Source of the DNA: Dactylosporangium siamense
GTDB lineage: Bacteria > Actinomycetota > Actinomycetes > Mycobacteriales > Micromonosporaceae
Length of the DNA stretch: 54,426 bases
Direction: 5' to 3'
NCBI RefSeq assembly: GCF_016862795.1
Contig: NZ_BONQ01000073.1
Location: forward strand, 1-54,426
Position 1 is the stretch's first letter. Each line of letters begins with the position of its first letter. Under the pieces are notes generated by a model. That model was not told the DNA's origin. It worked only from the letters and a program-made list of their open reading frames with translations, and searched no databases. Positions 1 through 7,941 of the stretch are shown here, piece after piece. Made by a program: the position numbers and the translations under genes.

Positions 1-149
1 CTCGGGCCGGTCATCTGGGGATCAGCAATGGGTCATGCGCCCGGAGCGGAGTGAGGACGTATGACCGGCCAGCGGAGCGTCTCGGGCCGGTCATCGGGGG
101 TTCAGTGTTGGGGCAGGCGCCCGGAACGAAGTGAGGACGCATGACCGGG
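1..149. repeat. 80-bp imperfect tandem duplication over a start region
   Basis: Bases 1-69 and 81-149 are two imperfect copies, 80 bp apart. Both contain the block CTCGGGCCGGTCAT, a GTGAGGACG ribosome-binding-like block and an ATGACCGG start-like block. The second copy supplies the start of the B12-binding protein at 141. In the first copy the ATG at 61 opens a 27-codon frame whose TGA (142-144) overlaps that start as ATGA, so it could be translated and coupled or could be a remnant. GCCGGTCAT (6-14) is also inverted relative to ATGACCGGC (61-69). The repeat may continue left of the window. Confidence 0.7.
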
Positions 150-1133
150 CTCGCCTTCTGGCCGTACTTCGACCTCCTCCAGCGCCGCGACGCGGCCGGT
201 GCCGTGCAGTACGCGCTGGCCCTGGTCGACGGCGGCGCCGATCCCGTCGACGTCCTGCTCGACGTCGTCGCGCCGGCGCAGGAGCAGGTCGGGCTGCGCT
301 GGGCGGAGGGCGCTTGGACGGTCGCGCACGAGCATGCCGCGACCGCGACCAGCGAGTCCGTCGCGATCGCGGTCGGCGCCCGGATCCCCGCCCCCGCCAC
401 GCCGGTCGGGCACGTGATCCTGGCCTGCGCGGAGCGCGAGTGGCACGGACTGCCGGCCCGCCTGGTCGGCTACGGCCTGCAGGCCGCCGGTTGGCGCACC
501 ACCTTCCTGGGCGCTTCGACGTCGCCGCTGCAGTTCGCCCGGTTTCTCGACGACGTCGACGCGGACGCGGTCGCGATCAGCTGCTCCGTCGCGGCGTCGC
601 TACCGGCCGCCCGGCGCCTGATCGGCGCCGCCCGGGAGGCCGGCCTGCCGGTCCTGGTCGGCGGCGGCGCGTTCGGCCCGGACGACACCCGGGCCAGGGC
701 GCTGGGCGCGTCCGGCTGGGCCGGGGACGCCCGCACCGCGGCGACCGTGCTCACCGGCCTCGTCGCCGCCGCGAGCGACCTGACCTGGACCGTTGACCGG
801 GCCCGCCACGCCGGCGCCGACGAGCACGCGGAGATGGTGATCCGCTTCGCCGAGTTTCGCGCCGCCGCCCGCCGCCACTGGCTGGACGCCCCCGGCGACC
901 CGGCCGACGAGGCAGGTCTGGCCCGCGACGCGGTCGACCACGCGCTGCACTCCCTGTCCGCGGCGCTGCTCACGGACGATCCCCGGCTCCTGCGCGAGGC
1001 GGACGACTGGCTCACCGCGCTGTTCGCCGCCCGGGGCGAGCCGGCCACCAGCGTGCCGTCGCTGTGGCGCTCCCTGCACCGGACCGTCGGCGAACCGCTC
1101 CCCGAGGCGGCGAGGCACCTCAAGGCGCTCTGA
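141..1133 (+). CDS. CarH-like cobalamin-binding protein without a DNA-binding domain
   Basis: This 330-residue protein carries the B12-binding helical cap plus Rossmann domain found in methionine synthase and in CarH/LitR photoreceptors. The cap contains W54, nine residues, then E64-H65, which matches the Wx9EH motif of adenosylcobalamin light sensors. The Rossmann part has E100-x-H102, where His would be the lower cobalt ligand, and a glycine-rich VGGGAFG turn at 173-179. No MerR helix-turn-helix precedes it. The C-terminal ~120 residues are predicted helical and I do not recognise them. The ATG follows GTGAGGACGC within the duplicated start block. The gene converges on an anti-sigma ATPase 8 bp away. 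A light- or B12-sensing role acting through protein partners is inference. Confidence 0.85.
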   Translation: MTGLAFWPYFDLLQRRDAAGAVQYALALVDGGADPVDVLLDVVAPAQEQVGLRWAEGAWTVAHEHAATATSESVAIAVGARIPAPATPVGHVILACAEREWHGLPARLVGYGLQAAGWRTTFLGASTSPLQFARFLDDVDADAVAISCSVAASLPAARRLIGAAREAGLPVLVGGGAFGPDDTRARALGASGWAGDARTAATVLTGLVAAASDLTWTVDRARHAGADEHAEMVIRFAEFRAAARRHWLDAPGDPADEAGLARDAVDHALHSLSAALLTDDPRLLREADDWLTALFAARGEPATSVPSLWRSLHRTVGEPLPEAARHLKAL

Positions 1134-1141
1134 GGCGCTGG

Positions 1142-1534
1142 TCAGGCCAGCTCGGCCCAGACCACCTTGCCGGTCGGGAGGGGGCGGACACCCCAGGCGC
1201 GGGCCAGCCGCGACACGATGAACATGCCCCGGCCGGAGAGGCTGGTCTCGTTGTCGATCTCGGCGATCCGGGGCAGCGCGGTGCTGCCGTCGCCGACCTC
1301 GATGAGCACCGCGCCCTCGGTGCGGCGCAGGCGCAGGGCCGCCGGCGGGGTGCCATGGCGCAGGGCGTTGGCGACGAGCTCGTGGCCGACCATCACCGCG
1401 GACCTGGTGAGGTGGGTGAGGCCCCAGGCGGTCAGCGTGCGGGTGATGACGGCCCTGGCCTGCCGGACCGCACCGGCTGGCACCTCGACGGTGACCTCGG
1501 AGGTGTCGGGCTCGGCGGTGAACACGTATCCCAT
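1142..1534 (-). CDS. RsbW/SpoIIAB-type ATP-binding regulator (HATPase_c_2)
   Basis: This is a 130-residue single-domain GHKL ATPase. The N-box ELVANALRHG lies near residues 52-61, the G1 box VGDGS near 79-83, and the G2-like GRGMFIV near 100-106. Proteins of this size bind and inhibit a sigma factor or an anti-anti-sigma factor and may phosphorylate STAS partners. No sigma or STAS gene is adjacent, so the partner is unknown. In Streptomyces and relatives such orphan kinases are numerous. The neighbours (B12 protein and DksA-like protein) fit a regulatory island. Confidence 0.88.
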   Translation of the reverse strand: MGYVFTAEPDTSEVTVEVPAGAVRQARAVITRTLTAWGLTHLTRSAVMVGHELVANALRHGTPPAALRLRRTEGAVLIEVGDGSTALPRIAEIDNETSLSGRGMFIVSRLARAWGVRPLPTGKVVWAELA

Positions 1535-1667
1535 GGTGCCCGTTCGTGCCCTGGTTGAACAGTGACAGCACCGCCAGAGTCGGGGATGAGTCAGGTTTGC
1601 GCACCCTTCGTGGTGGGCAAACCGGAAGCCAATCGCACGCGACTCAGCACCACTTCAGGGGGCCAGG

Positions 1668-2048
1668 ATGCTCGTTCAACCAGAAATGTCGGTTGCCGGT
1701 GGTGCGCAGCGCTTCGCGGACCTTCGTTCGGCGCTGAGCGCGCGGCACCAGGAACTCGCCGCCGAGCACGCCGATGCGGTTGCCGAGATGACCCTCGCGG
1801 GCGTGGTCGACGCCGGTGACGACGTCGCCGACCTGGGCACCAAGGCGTTCAGCCGGGATCAGGAGTTTGCGCTCGCGCTGTCGATCCGGGCCAGAATGGA
1901 CCAGGTGGAGCGGGCGCTGGAGCGGCTCGACGAGGGCACCTACGGCCGGTGCGAGCGCTGCTCCGAGGACATCCCGGTCGCGCGGCTGACCGCGTTTCCG
2001 TCGGTCACGCTGTGCGTGCGCTGCAAGAGCCTCAGCGAGCGCCGCTAG
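1668..2048 (+). CDS. DksA/TraR family zinc-finger protein
   Basis: This 126-residue protein has a helical N-terminal half and a C-terminal four-cysteine zinc finger, CERC (about 98-101) and CVRC (about 117-120). That is the DksA/TraR C4 signature. The family binds RNA polymerase through the secondary channel and modulates initiation. Actinobacterial versions are often shorter or fused and are poorly characterised. AGGGGGCCAGG precedes the ATG. The TAG stop lies inside a 20-bp tandem repeat shared with the stop of the converging gene. Confidence 0.87.
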   Translation: MLVQPEMSVAGGAQRFADLRSALSARHQELAAEHADAVAEMTLAGVVDAGDDVADLGTKAFSRDQEFALALSIRARMDQVERALERLDEGTYGRCERCSEDIPVARLTAFPSVTLCVRCKSLSERR

Positions 2049-2074
2049 CGCTCAGCGGGCGCCGCTCGCGCTCA
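2031..2074. repeat. 20-bp tandem repeat spanning two converging stop codons
   Basis: Units 2031-2050 and 2051-2070 share 18 of 20 bases, and a partial third copy follows. The first copy contains the TAG of the DksA-like gene (2046-2048). The second contains the TGA of the minus-strand gene (2052-2054). It is one of six stop-codon duplications in this window. Confidence 0.8.
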
Positions 2075-2279
2075 ACCGTTCGACAACGCCCAATGCCCGA
2101 TGGGCGGCACTCTGCAGGTGCGGCAGGTAGTCCGCGGCCGCCGGGTTGTCGCCGAGGTCTTCGGCCAGGAACGCCACATAGTTGAGGATCGCGCCCAGAG
2201 CGTTGGAAAGGTCATGGGTGCCGTCGGCGACCTCCGCCCGGAGCAGGGCGAGCTCGTCGGCCGGTTCCGTCGCGCCCAT
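2052..2279 (-). CDS. Stand-alone histidine-phosphotransfer (DHp-like) small protein
   Basis: This 75-residue protein has an H-box-like segment HDLSNALGAILNYVAFL at about residues 22-38, resembling the dimerisation and phosphoacceptor helix of histidine kinases. No ATPase domain follows. It is followed only by one helix (AAHRALGVVERLSA), so it could be a helical-hairpin phosphotransfer dimer or a kinase inhibitor. It is divergent from the hybrid kinase at 2332 with a 52-bp shared promoter region, which makes that kinase or its receiver a candidate partner (inference). The stop is inside the 2031-2074 repeat. Confidence 0.7.
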   Translation of the reverse strand: MGATEPADELALLRAEVADGTHDLSNALGAILNYVAFLAEDLGDNPAAADYLPHLQSAAHRALGVVERLSASGAR

Positions 2280-2331
2280 CCGTCCCCCTGGCTAGAGTGA
2301 GTCCCGTCCAACTGTTACGGGGCGTAGTCGG

Positions 2332-5022
2332 ATGATAACTCTAGTCACAGCACTGCTGGTAACCGCGGTGTTCCTGCGCGCGCTCGGGGGGTATCTCGCC
2401 ACCCGGGATCCGATGCAACGGGCCATCACGCTGATCTTCCTGCCGCCGGTGGCGGTGTGCGTCAACGCGTTGGTGCGCCAGATCCTCGGCGCACCGCTCC
2501 CGACCGCGGTGAGCGCCAGCACGACCGCGCTGCTCATGCTGCAGCCGTACCTGACGCTGCGGCTCACCGCCCGGCTGCGGCACGTGCCGACCTGGCTCGA
2601 CCGCACCCTGCTGATCTCGCTGGTGGCGAGCATCGTCGCCGTCGCCGCGGCGCCGCGCCCGCTGAACGTCGGCTACCTGCTGCTGGCCTCCGGCACGTTC
2701 ACCGTGACCGAGGTGATCGCCGGCACCTACCTGCTGATCGGTGCGCAGCGGCGGTCCGGTGCGGCCAGGGCCAGGCTGCGCCTCGCCGCCGTGGCCACCT
2801 ATGCGTTCGTGGCGATGATGTTGATGCTGTACACCGGCGCGGCGCTGTCGCCGAGCACCAGGAGCTGGCTCGCGCCGGCCGGGCGGGTCGTCGCGCTCGT
2901 GTCCGCGGTCGGCTACCTGATCGCGTTCATGCCGCCCGCCTGGCTGCGCCGGGTGATGTCGGCCACCGTCTGGTACGAAGCGACCGAAGACCTCCAGCGG
3001 CTGCCGTCGGCCGTCAGCACCGCCCAGGTGTGGCGCCGGTTCGTCCAGGTGGTGCACGAGACGACCGGCACCGACGCGGTCGTCCTGGTGCGCACGGCGC
3101 GCGGGGGCCGGTTGGAGCAGGTCGCGGCCGTCTGCCGGTCCGGTGCCAGCCTGCCGCACGACCCGATGCCGGAGCTGACGGACAAGGACCTCGCGCTGCT
3201 GCTCGCCGCCCGGCAACCGGTCACGGCCGGCTCGACCCGCCGGCCCGCACCGGCGCTCGCCACGTACTACGCGCAGGCGACCGGCGCCCGGCTCGTCACC
3301 GCGCTGGAGCTGTCCCTGTCCGCGGACGAGTGCGGCGCCGTGCTGCTGATGGACCGGTACCAGGCCCTGTTCACGACCGACGACCTGCGCCTGACGGCGG
3401 TGCTCGGCGGCCAGGCGCAGGCCCTCGCGGAGCGCAGCACGACCCTCGCCGAGCAGCGCCGGCTGAGCGAGCAGCTGGCCGAGTCCGTCGACGCGCTCAC
3501 CCACGCCAGCCAGGCCAAGAGCGATTTCCTCGCCGGGATGAGCCACGAGCTGCGGACCCCGTTGAACGCGATCATCGGGTTCAGCGACCTGATGCGGGCC
3601 GAGCACCCCGACGGCGACCGGCGCACCGTGCCCGCCGACTGGGTCGACCACATCCACAACAGCGGCCGGCACCTGCTCGGCCTGATCAACGACATCCTCG
3701 ACCTGGCCAAGGTCGAGGCGGGCCGGTTGGAGCTCAACCCGGAGCCGCTCGCCCTCGACGTCGCGGTCCATGAGGTGATCACCGGGCTGCGGCCGCTCAC
3801 CGACCGCAAGGGCCTCGAGGTGGTGATCGACGTGCCGCAGGTGGCCGTCCGCGCCGACCCGCTGCGCTTCCGGCAGATCCTGGACAACCTGCTGTCCAAC
3901 GCGATCAAGTTCACGCCCGAGGGTGGCCGGATCGCGTTGAGCGCCGCCGGCGAGGCCGGCGAGGTCGCGCTGTCCGTGGCGGACAGCGGGGTCGGTATCG
4001 CCGCGGAGGACCACGCCCGGGTGTTCGAGGAGTTCCAGCAGGTCGGCAGCGCCGCGCAGCGGCAGGCCGGCACCGGGCTGGGGCTCGCGCTGACCCGGCG
4101 GCTGGTCGAGGCGCACGGCGGCTCGATCGTCCTGCAGTCCGAGCTCGGCGAGGGCAGCCGGTTCACCGTGCGGCTGCCGGACGCGACCGCCGAGATGCCC
4201 GCCGCCGCGCCCACCGCACTCCCCGTGACGGGACCGGTCGGCGCCGCCCGCGGCCGGGTGCTGATCATCGACGACGACGCCCGCGCCGCCGAGCTGCTCA
4301 TGACCTACCTCGCCGCGGCCGGCTACCAGGTGCGCGTCGCGCCGGGCGGGGAGGAGGGCCTGGCGGCCGCGCGGGCCTGGGTGCCCGACGCGATCCTGCT
4401 CGACGTCGTCATGCCCGGCCTCGACGGCTGGGACGTGATCCGGGAGCTGAAGCACGAGGATCCGCTGCGCGGGATCCCGGTCTTCTTCGCCACGATCATC
4501 GACGACCGGAAGGCCGGCATGTCGCTCGGCGCCACGGACTTCTTCGTCAAGCCCGTCGACCACGACCTGCTGCTGGCGCAGCTGGCCCGGCACGTCGTGC
4601 CGGCGGGCAACGACGCCGCCTCGGTGCTCGTGGTCGACCGCGACGACCAGACCCGGCGGGTGGTCGAGCAGCACCTCCGCGACGGCGGCATCGACGTGGT
4701 CGCCTGCGACGACGGGCCGGAGGGGCTGCGACTGTCCCGCGACCGCCGCTTCGACCTGATCATCTGCGACCTGCAGATGGCCGACGTCGACGGCTTCGCC
4801 CTGCTCGCCGGGCTGGAGGGCGACCCGGCGACCCGGGGGATCCCGGTGCTGGCGCTGACCGAGCCCGACCTGTCCGACGCCGACCGGGTCCGCCTGACCG
4901 GCAAGGTCATCGGCACCATGCCCCGCAGCGCCGCCGCGTCCGACGGCGTCCGCGAGTGGGTCGACCTGGCCGCGGTGGCCAGCACACTGTCCGACGCGCG
5001 GGGGAACGGGGCACAACAATGA
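2332..5022 (+). CDS. Membrane hybrid histidine kinase with GAF-like domain and two receivers
   Basis: This 896-residue protein starts with about six hydrophobic segments (residues 1-205), followed by a GAF-like sensor region (about 210-370). The HisKA domain has the H-box SHELRTPLNAIIGF with phosphoacceptor H405. The HATPase has the N-box NLLSNAIKF and G boxes DSGVGI and GTGLGLAL. Two receiver domains follow, with phosphoacceptors D691 (ILLDVVMPG) and D813 (LIICDLQM). Output is probably a phosphorelay, because no DNA-binding domain is attached. The stop overlaps the start of the lone receiver at 5019 as ATGA, so the two are co-translated. No strong ribosome-binding site precedes the ATG, so the exact start is less certain. 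Confidence 0.92.
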   Translation: MITLVTALLVTAVFLRALGGYLATRDPMQRAITLIFLPPVAVCVNALVRQILGAPLPTAVSASTTALLMLQPYLTLRLTARLRHVPTWLDRTLLISLVASIVAVAAAPRPLNVGYLLLASGTFTVTEVIAGTYLLIGAQRRSGAARARLRLAAVATYAFVAMMLMLYTGAALSPSTRSWLAPAGRVVALVSAVGYLIAFMPPAWLRRVMSATVWYEATEDLQRLPSAVSTAQVWRRFVQVVHETTGTDAVVLVRTARGGRLEQVAAVCRSGASLPHDPMPELTDKDLALLLAARQPVTAGSTRRPAPALATYYAQATGARLVTALELSLSADECGAVLLMDRYQALFTTDDLRLTAVLGGQAQALAERSTTLAEQRRLSEQLAESVDALTHASQAKSDFLAGMSHELRTPLNAIIGFSDLMRAEHPDGDRRTVPADWVDHIHNSGRHLLGLINDILDLAKVEAGRLELNPEPLALDVAVHEVITGLRPLTDRKGLEVVIDVPQVAVRADPLRFRQILDNLLSNAIKFTPEGGRIALSAAGEAGEVALSVADSGVGIAAEDHARVFEEFQQVGSAAQRQAGTGLGLALTRRLVEAHGGSIVLQSELGEGSRFTVRLPDATAEMPAAAPTALPVTGPVGAARGRVLIIDDDARAAELLMTYLAAAGYQVRVAPGGEEGLAAARAWVPDAILLDVVMPGLDGWDVIRELKHEDPLRGIPVFFATIIDDRKAGMSLGATDFFVKPVDHDLLLAQLARHVVPAGNDAASVLVVDRDDQTRRVVEQHLRDGGIDVVACDDGPEGLRLSRDRRFDLIICDLQMADVDGFALLAGLEGDPATRGIPVLALTEPDLSDADRVRLTGKVIGTMPRSAAASDGVREWVDLAAVASTLSDARGNGAQQ

Positions 5023-5396
5023 GCAAGGTGCTGCTGGTGGAGGACGAGGAGCTCAACCGCGTCCTGGTCCGGGCGATCCTGGCCCGCGCCACCGACGACG
5101 TGATCCGCGAGGTCGAGCTGGTCGAGGCCGGCAGCCTGCAGCGGGCCCGGGACGCGCTCACGGAGAGCCCGGTCGACGTGATCCTCCTGGACGTGAACCT
5201 GCCCGACGGCAACGGGCTCAGCCTCGCCGCGGACCTCAGCACGCAGCCCGACCGGCCACAGGTCATCGCCCTGACCGCGAGCGTGCTGCCGCACGAACGG
5301 GCCGCCGCGATGAGCGCGGGGTGCGACGCCTTCCTCGACAAGCCGTACGGCGCCCAGGACCTATTGAAGATTCTCGCTAGGCATCTCGCCCTTTAG
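5019..5396 (+). CDS. Single-domain response regulator (CheY-like receiver)
   Basis: This 125-residue protein is a receiver only. It has the acidic pocket VEDEE (8-12), phosphoacceptor D58 in VILLDVNLPDG, a switch Thr in ALTAS and a conserved Lys in FLDKPY. It lacks an output domain, so it acts as a phosphate shuttle or binds a partner. I chose the ATG overlapping the upstream kinase stop because the residues upstream of it are not receiver sequence and the overlap implies translational coupling. It is probably the terminal acceptor of the hybrid kinase relay. Confidence 0.92.
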   Translation: MSKVLLVEDEELNRVLVRAILARATDDVIREVELVEAGSLQRARDALTESPVDVILLDVNLPDGNGLSLAADLSTQPDRPQVIALTASVLPHERAAAMSAGCDAFLDKPYGAQDLLKILARHLAL

Positions 5397-5404
5397 CTGC
5401 GTTT

Positions 5405-5441
5405 GAGCGTCACCTACCGGTGGGTAGGTGAGATGACGCTC
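5405..5441. promoter_or_regulatory. Nested inverted repeat upstream of the symporter
   Basis: CACCTACC (5411-5418) and GGTAGGTG (5423-5430) form a perfect 8-bp stem around a GGTG loop. Outside it, GAGCGT (5405-5410) pairs with ACGCTC (5436-5441) with a 5-nt bulge on the right arm. No T-run follows. The element lies 26 bp before the symporter start, so an operator or 5' leader structure is as likely as a terminator for the receiver gene. Confidence 0.5.
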
Positions 5442-5466
5442 ACTCGTCGTCAAAGGGGAGGAACGG

Positions 5467-7134
5467 GTGCAGACTCTCGCCGAAGGTCTACGCCTACAGA
5501 TGGACGCGCTGGACTACGTCCTCCTGTCGCTCTACTTCATCACCGTCCTGGGGGTGGGTCTCGCCGCCCGCCGGTCCATCAAGAACAGCGCCGACTTCTT
5601 CCTGTCCGGGCGCTCGCTGCCGGCCTGGGTCACCGGTCTCGCCTTCATCTCCGCCAACCTTGGCGCGCTGGAGATCCTGGGCATGGCCGCCAACGGTGCC
5701 AAGTACGGCATCATGACGGTCCACTACTACTGGATCGGCGCCGTGCCGGCCATGGTGTTCCTCGGCATCGTCATGATGCCCTTCTACTACGGGTCCAAGG
5801 TCAGAAGCGTCCCGGAGTACATGCGGCGCCGCTTCAACCGGCCCGCCCACCTGCTCAACGCGCTGTCGTTCGCGGTCGCCCAGGTCCTCATCGCCGGCGT
5901 GAACCTGTACGCCCTCGCGCTGATCATGCAGGCGCTGCTCGGCTGGCCGCTGTGGACCGCGATCGTGGTGGGGGCGGCGATCGTCCTGGCGTACATCACC
6001 CTCGGCGGTCTTTCCAGCGCCATCTACAACGAAGTCCTGCAGTTCTTCGTGATCATCGCCGGTCTGCTGCCGATCGCGATCATCGGCCTGGTCAAGGTCG
6101 GCGGGATCGACGGGCTGTTCGCCGCGGTCCGCGACACGAAGCTCGGCGAGGCCGGCCTGCACACCTGGGCCGACACCGGCGGCAGCGACAATCCGCTCGG
6201 CGCGCCCTGGTGGGGCATCGTGTTCGGCCTCGGGTTCGTGCTGTCGTTCGGCTACTGGACGACGAACTTCGCCGAGGTCCAGCGCGGTCTGTCGGCCCGC
6301 AACATGAGCGCCGCCCGCCGCACGCCGATCATCGCGGCCTACCCGAAGCTGGTCATCCCGTTCGTCACCGTCATCCCCGGCCTGGTCGCCCTGGTCACGG
6401 TCAAGGGGCTCGGCGCCGACAAGGGCGACCTGCAGTACAACAACGCGATCCCGCTGCTCATGCGCGAGTTCCTGCCCAACGGGGTGCTCGGCATCGCCGT
6501 GACCGGTCTGCTGGCGTCGTTCATGGCGGGCATGGCGGCCAACGTCTCCGGGTTCAACACCGTCTTCACGTACGACCTCTGGCAGGAGTACGTGAAGAAG
6601 GACCGGCCCGACGGCTATTACCTGCGCATCGGCCGCTGGATCACGGTCGTCGGCGTCATCATCGGCATCGGCACCGCGTTCATCGCCGCCGGCTACAGCA
6701 ACATCATGGACTACATCCAGGCGCTGTTCTCGCTGTTCAACGCCCCGCTGTTCGGGGCGTTCATCATCGGCATGTTCTGGAAGCGGATGACCGCCTGGGC
6801 GGGCTTCTGGGGTCTGCTCAGCGGCACGCTCGCGGCGTTCATCGTCTACGCGGGCTACAAGTGGTGGGGCTGGTTCACGTTCGGCTCCGACCTCGACGAG
6901 TCGTTCTGGGGCGCCGGCATCGCGTTCGTGACGGTTGCGATCGTCTCCGTCGTCGTCACGCTCTTCACCACCAGCAAGACCGACGAGGAGCTCAGCGGTC
7001 TGGTGTACGGCATCGGCCGGCACGACCTGTCCGCCGATGCCGTCGCCGGTGACCAGGCCTGGTACCGCTCACCGCTCCTGCTCGGCGCCGGCGCGCTGAT
7101 CCTGGCCTTCGCGTTCTACCTGCCGTTCCTGTAG
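5467..7134 (+). CDS. Sodium:solute symporter (SSS family)
   Basis: This 555-residue polytopic protein has about 13-14 hydrophobic helices and an SSS/SGLT-like body (for example LGGLSSAIYNEVLQFF and GLLASFMAGMAANVSGFNTVF). The family couples Na+ influx to uptake of sugars, amino acids or other small solutes, and the substrate cannot be read from the sequence. The GTG at 5467 is preceded by GGGGAGGAACG at good spacing. The ATG at 5500 is an alternative. A small membrane protein follows 18 bp downstream and is probably co-transcribed. Confidence 0.92.
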   Translation: MQTLAEGLRLQMDALDYVLLSLYFITVLGVGLAARRSIKNSADFFLSGRSLPAWVTGLAFISANLGALEILGMAANGAKYGIMTVHYYWIGAVPAMVFLGIVMMPFYYGSKVRSVPEYMRRRFNRPAHLLNALSFAVAQVLIAGVNLYALALIMQALLGWPLWTAIVVGAAIVLAYITLGGLSSAIYNEVLQFFVIIAGLLPIAIIGLVKVGGIDGLFAAVRDTKLGEAGLHTWADTGGSDNPLGAPWWGIVFGLGFVLSFGYWTTNFAEVQRGLSARNMSAARRTPIIAAYPKLVIPFVTVIPGLVALVTVKGLGADKGDLQYNNAIPLLMREFLPNGVLGIAVTGLLASFMAGMAANVSGFNTVFTYDLWQEYVKKDRPDGYYLRIGRWITVVGVIIGIGTAFIAAGYSNIMDYIQALFSLFNAPLFGAFIIGMFWKRMTAWAGFWGLLSGTLAAFIVYAGYKWWGWFTFGSDLDESFWGAGIAFVTVAIVSVVVTLFTTSKTDEELSGLVYGIGRHDLSADAVAGDQAWYRSPLLLGAGALILAFAFYLPFL

Positions 7135-7152
7135 TGGAGAGGGTGTCTGCAC

Positions 7153-7434
7153 ATGTCTGACCCGACGAAAGCGGAGACCGCCAGGGCGGCCCGGTTGTTC
7201 GACGTCCGTCGCGTGATCGGTGGGCTCTTCACCGTCTACGGCGTGATCGTCACGATCCTCGGCATCTTCGACTCGCCGGCGGAGATCGAGAAGGCCGCGG
7301 GGGTCCGGATCAACCTCTGGACCGGCCTGGGGATGCTCGCCCTCGGGCTGCTGTTCCTGCTCTGGCAGTGGTGGCGGCCGGCCGAACCGCCGACGCCGAG
7401 CGACATCCCGCCGGCGGACGAGATTCGGGAGTAA
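7153..7434 (+). CDS. Small two-helix membrane protein, likely symporter partner
   Basis: This 93-residue protein has two hydrophobic segments (about 23-42 and 57-75) with WTGLGMLALGLLFLLWQWW in the second, and a charged proline-rich tail. GGAGAGGG precedes the ATG. It sits 18 bp behind the symporter. Small proteins of this type commonly accompany actinobacterial SSS transporters, so an accessory or stability role is plausible. No known catalytic motif is present. Confidence 0.8.
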   Translation: MSDPTKAETARAARLFDVRRVIGGLFTVYGVIVTILGIFDSPAEIEKAAGVRINLWTGLGMLALGLLFLLWQWWRPAEPPTPSDIPPADEIRE

Positions 7435-7477
7435 CAGCCAGTACCGGGTTCCGACGCGGCGGTGCACACTGCGCGGC

Positions 7478-7627
7478 ATGAAGATCGTGCTTGCCGACGC
7501 CGCGCCGGAACCCGGGTTCCTCGCCGGCACCGCCATCGTCGTCGCGCTCGTCTGCGTGGCGTTCGTCGCCGCCCTGACCGTGCTCATCGTCTGGCTGGTC
7601 CGCCGGACGAAGAACACCAGGTACTAG
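7478..7627 (+). CDS. 49-residue single-pass membrane peptide
   Basis: The ATG at 7478 opens a 49-residue frame ending at TAG 7625-7627. A short N-terminus is followed by one hydrophobic helix (about residues 15-41) and a basic tail (RRTKNTRY), which fits a membrane peptide with its C-terminus inside. No strong Shine-Dalgarno is visible. Its stop overlaps the 3' end of the minus-strand membrane gene by 4 bp. The function is unknown. The support is the membrane-protein composition and the fit between neighbours. Confidence 0.55.
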   Translation: MKIVLADAAPEPGFLAGTAIVVALVCVAFVAALTVLIVWLVRRTKNTRY

Positions 7628-7938
7628 AGCACCAGCAGCCCGATGAGCACCGACGCGGCGTTCGCCCCGAGACTCGTCACCAGCAGCAGCGCCGGGTCGC
7701 GGCGGCAGGCCAGCAGCAGGACCGCCGCCTCGACGACCACGACCGCGGCCTCCGCACCCCAGAACCGTCCGGCGCTCGGACGAGGGGCGAGAAACCACCA
7801 CAGGACCGGGTGGGTCAGCAGGTTGACCACGACCCCGAGCAGCACCGCCCGCCCGGGCTTCGCCAGGCGCAATGCCGAGAGCGCCAGTGCGTACAACGGC
7901 ACCTCGACGGCGATGGTCAGCAGCAGCGCCGGGATCAC
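7624..7938 (-). CDS. Small polytopic membrane protein with an NLLTHP motif
   Basis: Starting at the GTG at 7936-7938, this is a 104-residue protein with about three to four helices. It has acidic residues inside hydrophobic stretches (AVEVPLY, GAEAAVVVVEAAV) and a conserved-looking VNLLTHPVLWW segment near residues 38-48. A longer frame extends upstream, but its extra residues lack membrane character and run antisense to the divergent gene. The start is only 3 bp from the ATG of the 7942 gene, so the two form a divergent pair with overlapping initiation regions. I do not recognise a function. Confidence 0.65.
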   Translation of the reverse strand: MIPALLLTIAVEVPLYALALSALRLAKPGRAVLLGVVVNLLTHPVLWWFLAPRPSAGRFWGAEAAVVVVEAAVLLLACRRDPALLLVTSLGANAASVLIGLLVL

Positions 7939-7941
7939 CGC

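Noticed and set aside
4956-5018. Earlier start for the lone receiver
   Set aside because: The 21 added residues are not receiver-like, and ATG 5019 overlaps the kinase stop.
2341-5019. Very long open frame antisense to the hybrid kinase, and similar long antisense frames throughout
   Set aside because: High GC makes long shadow frames common. Its composition is arginine, glycine and proline heavy with no domain, while the plus strand encodes a complete kinase.
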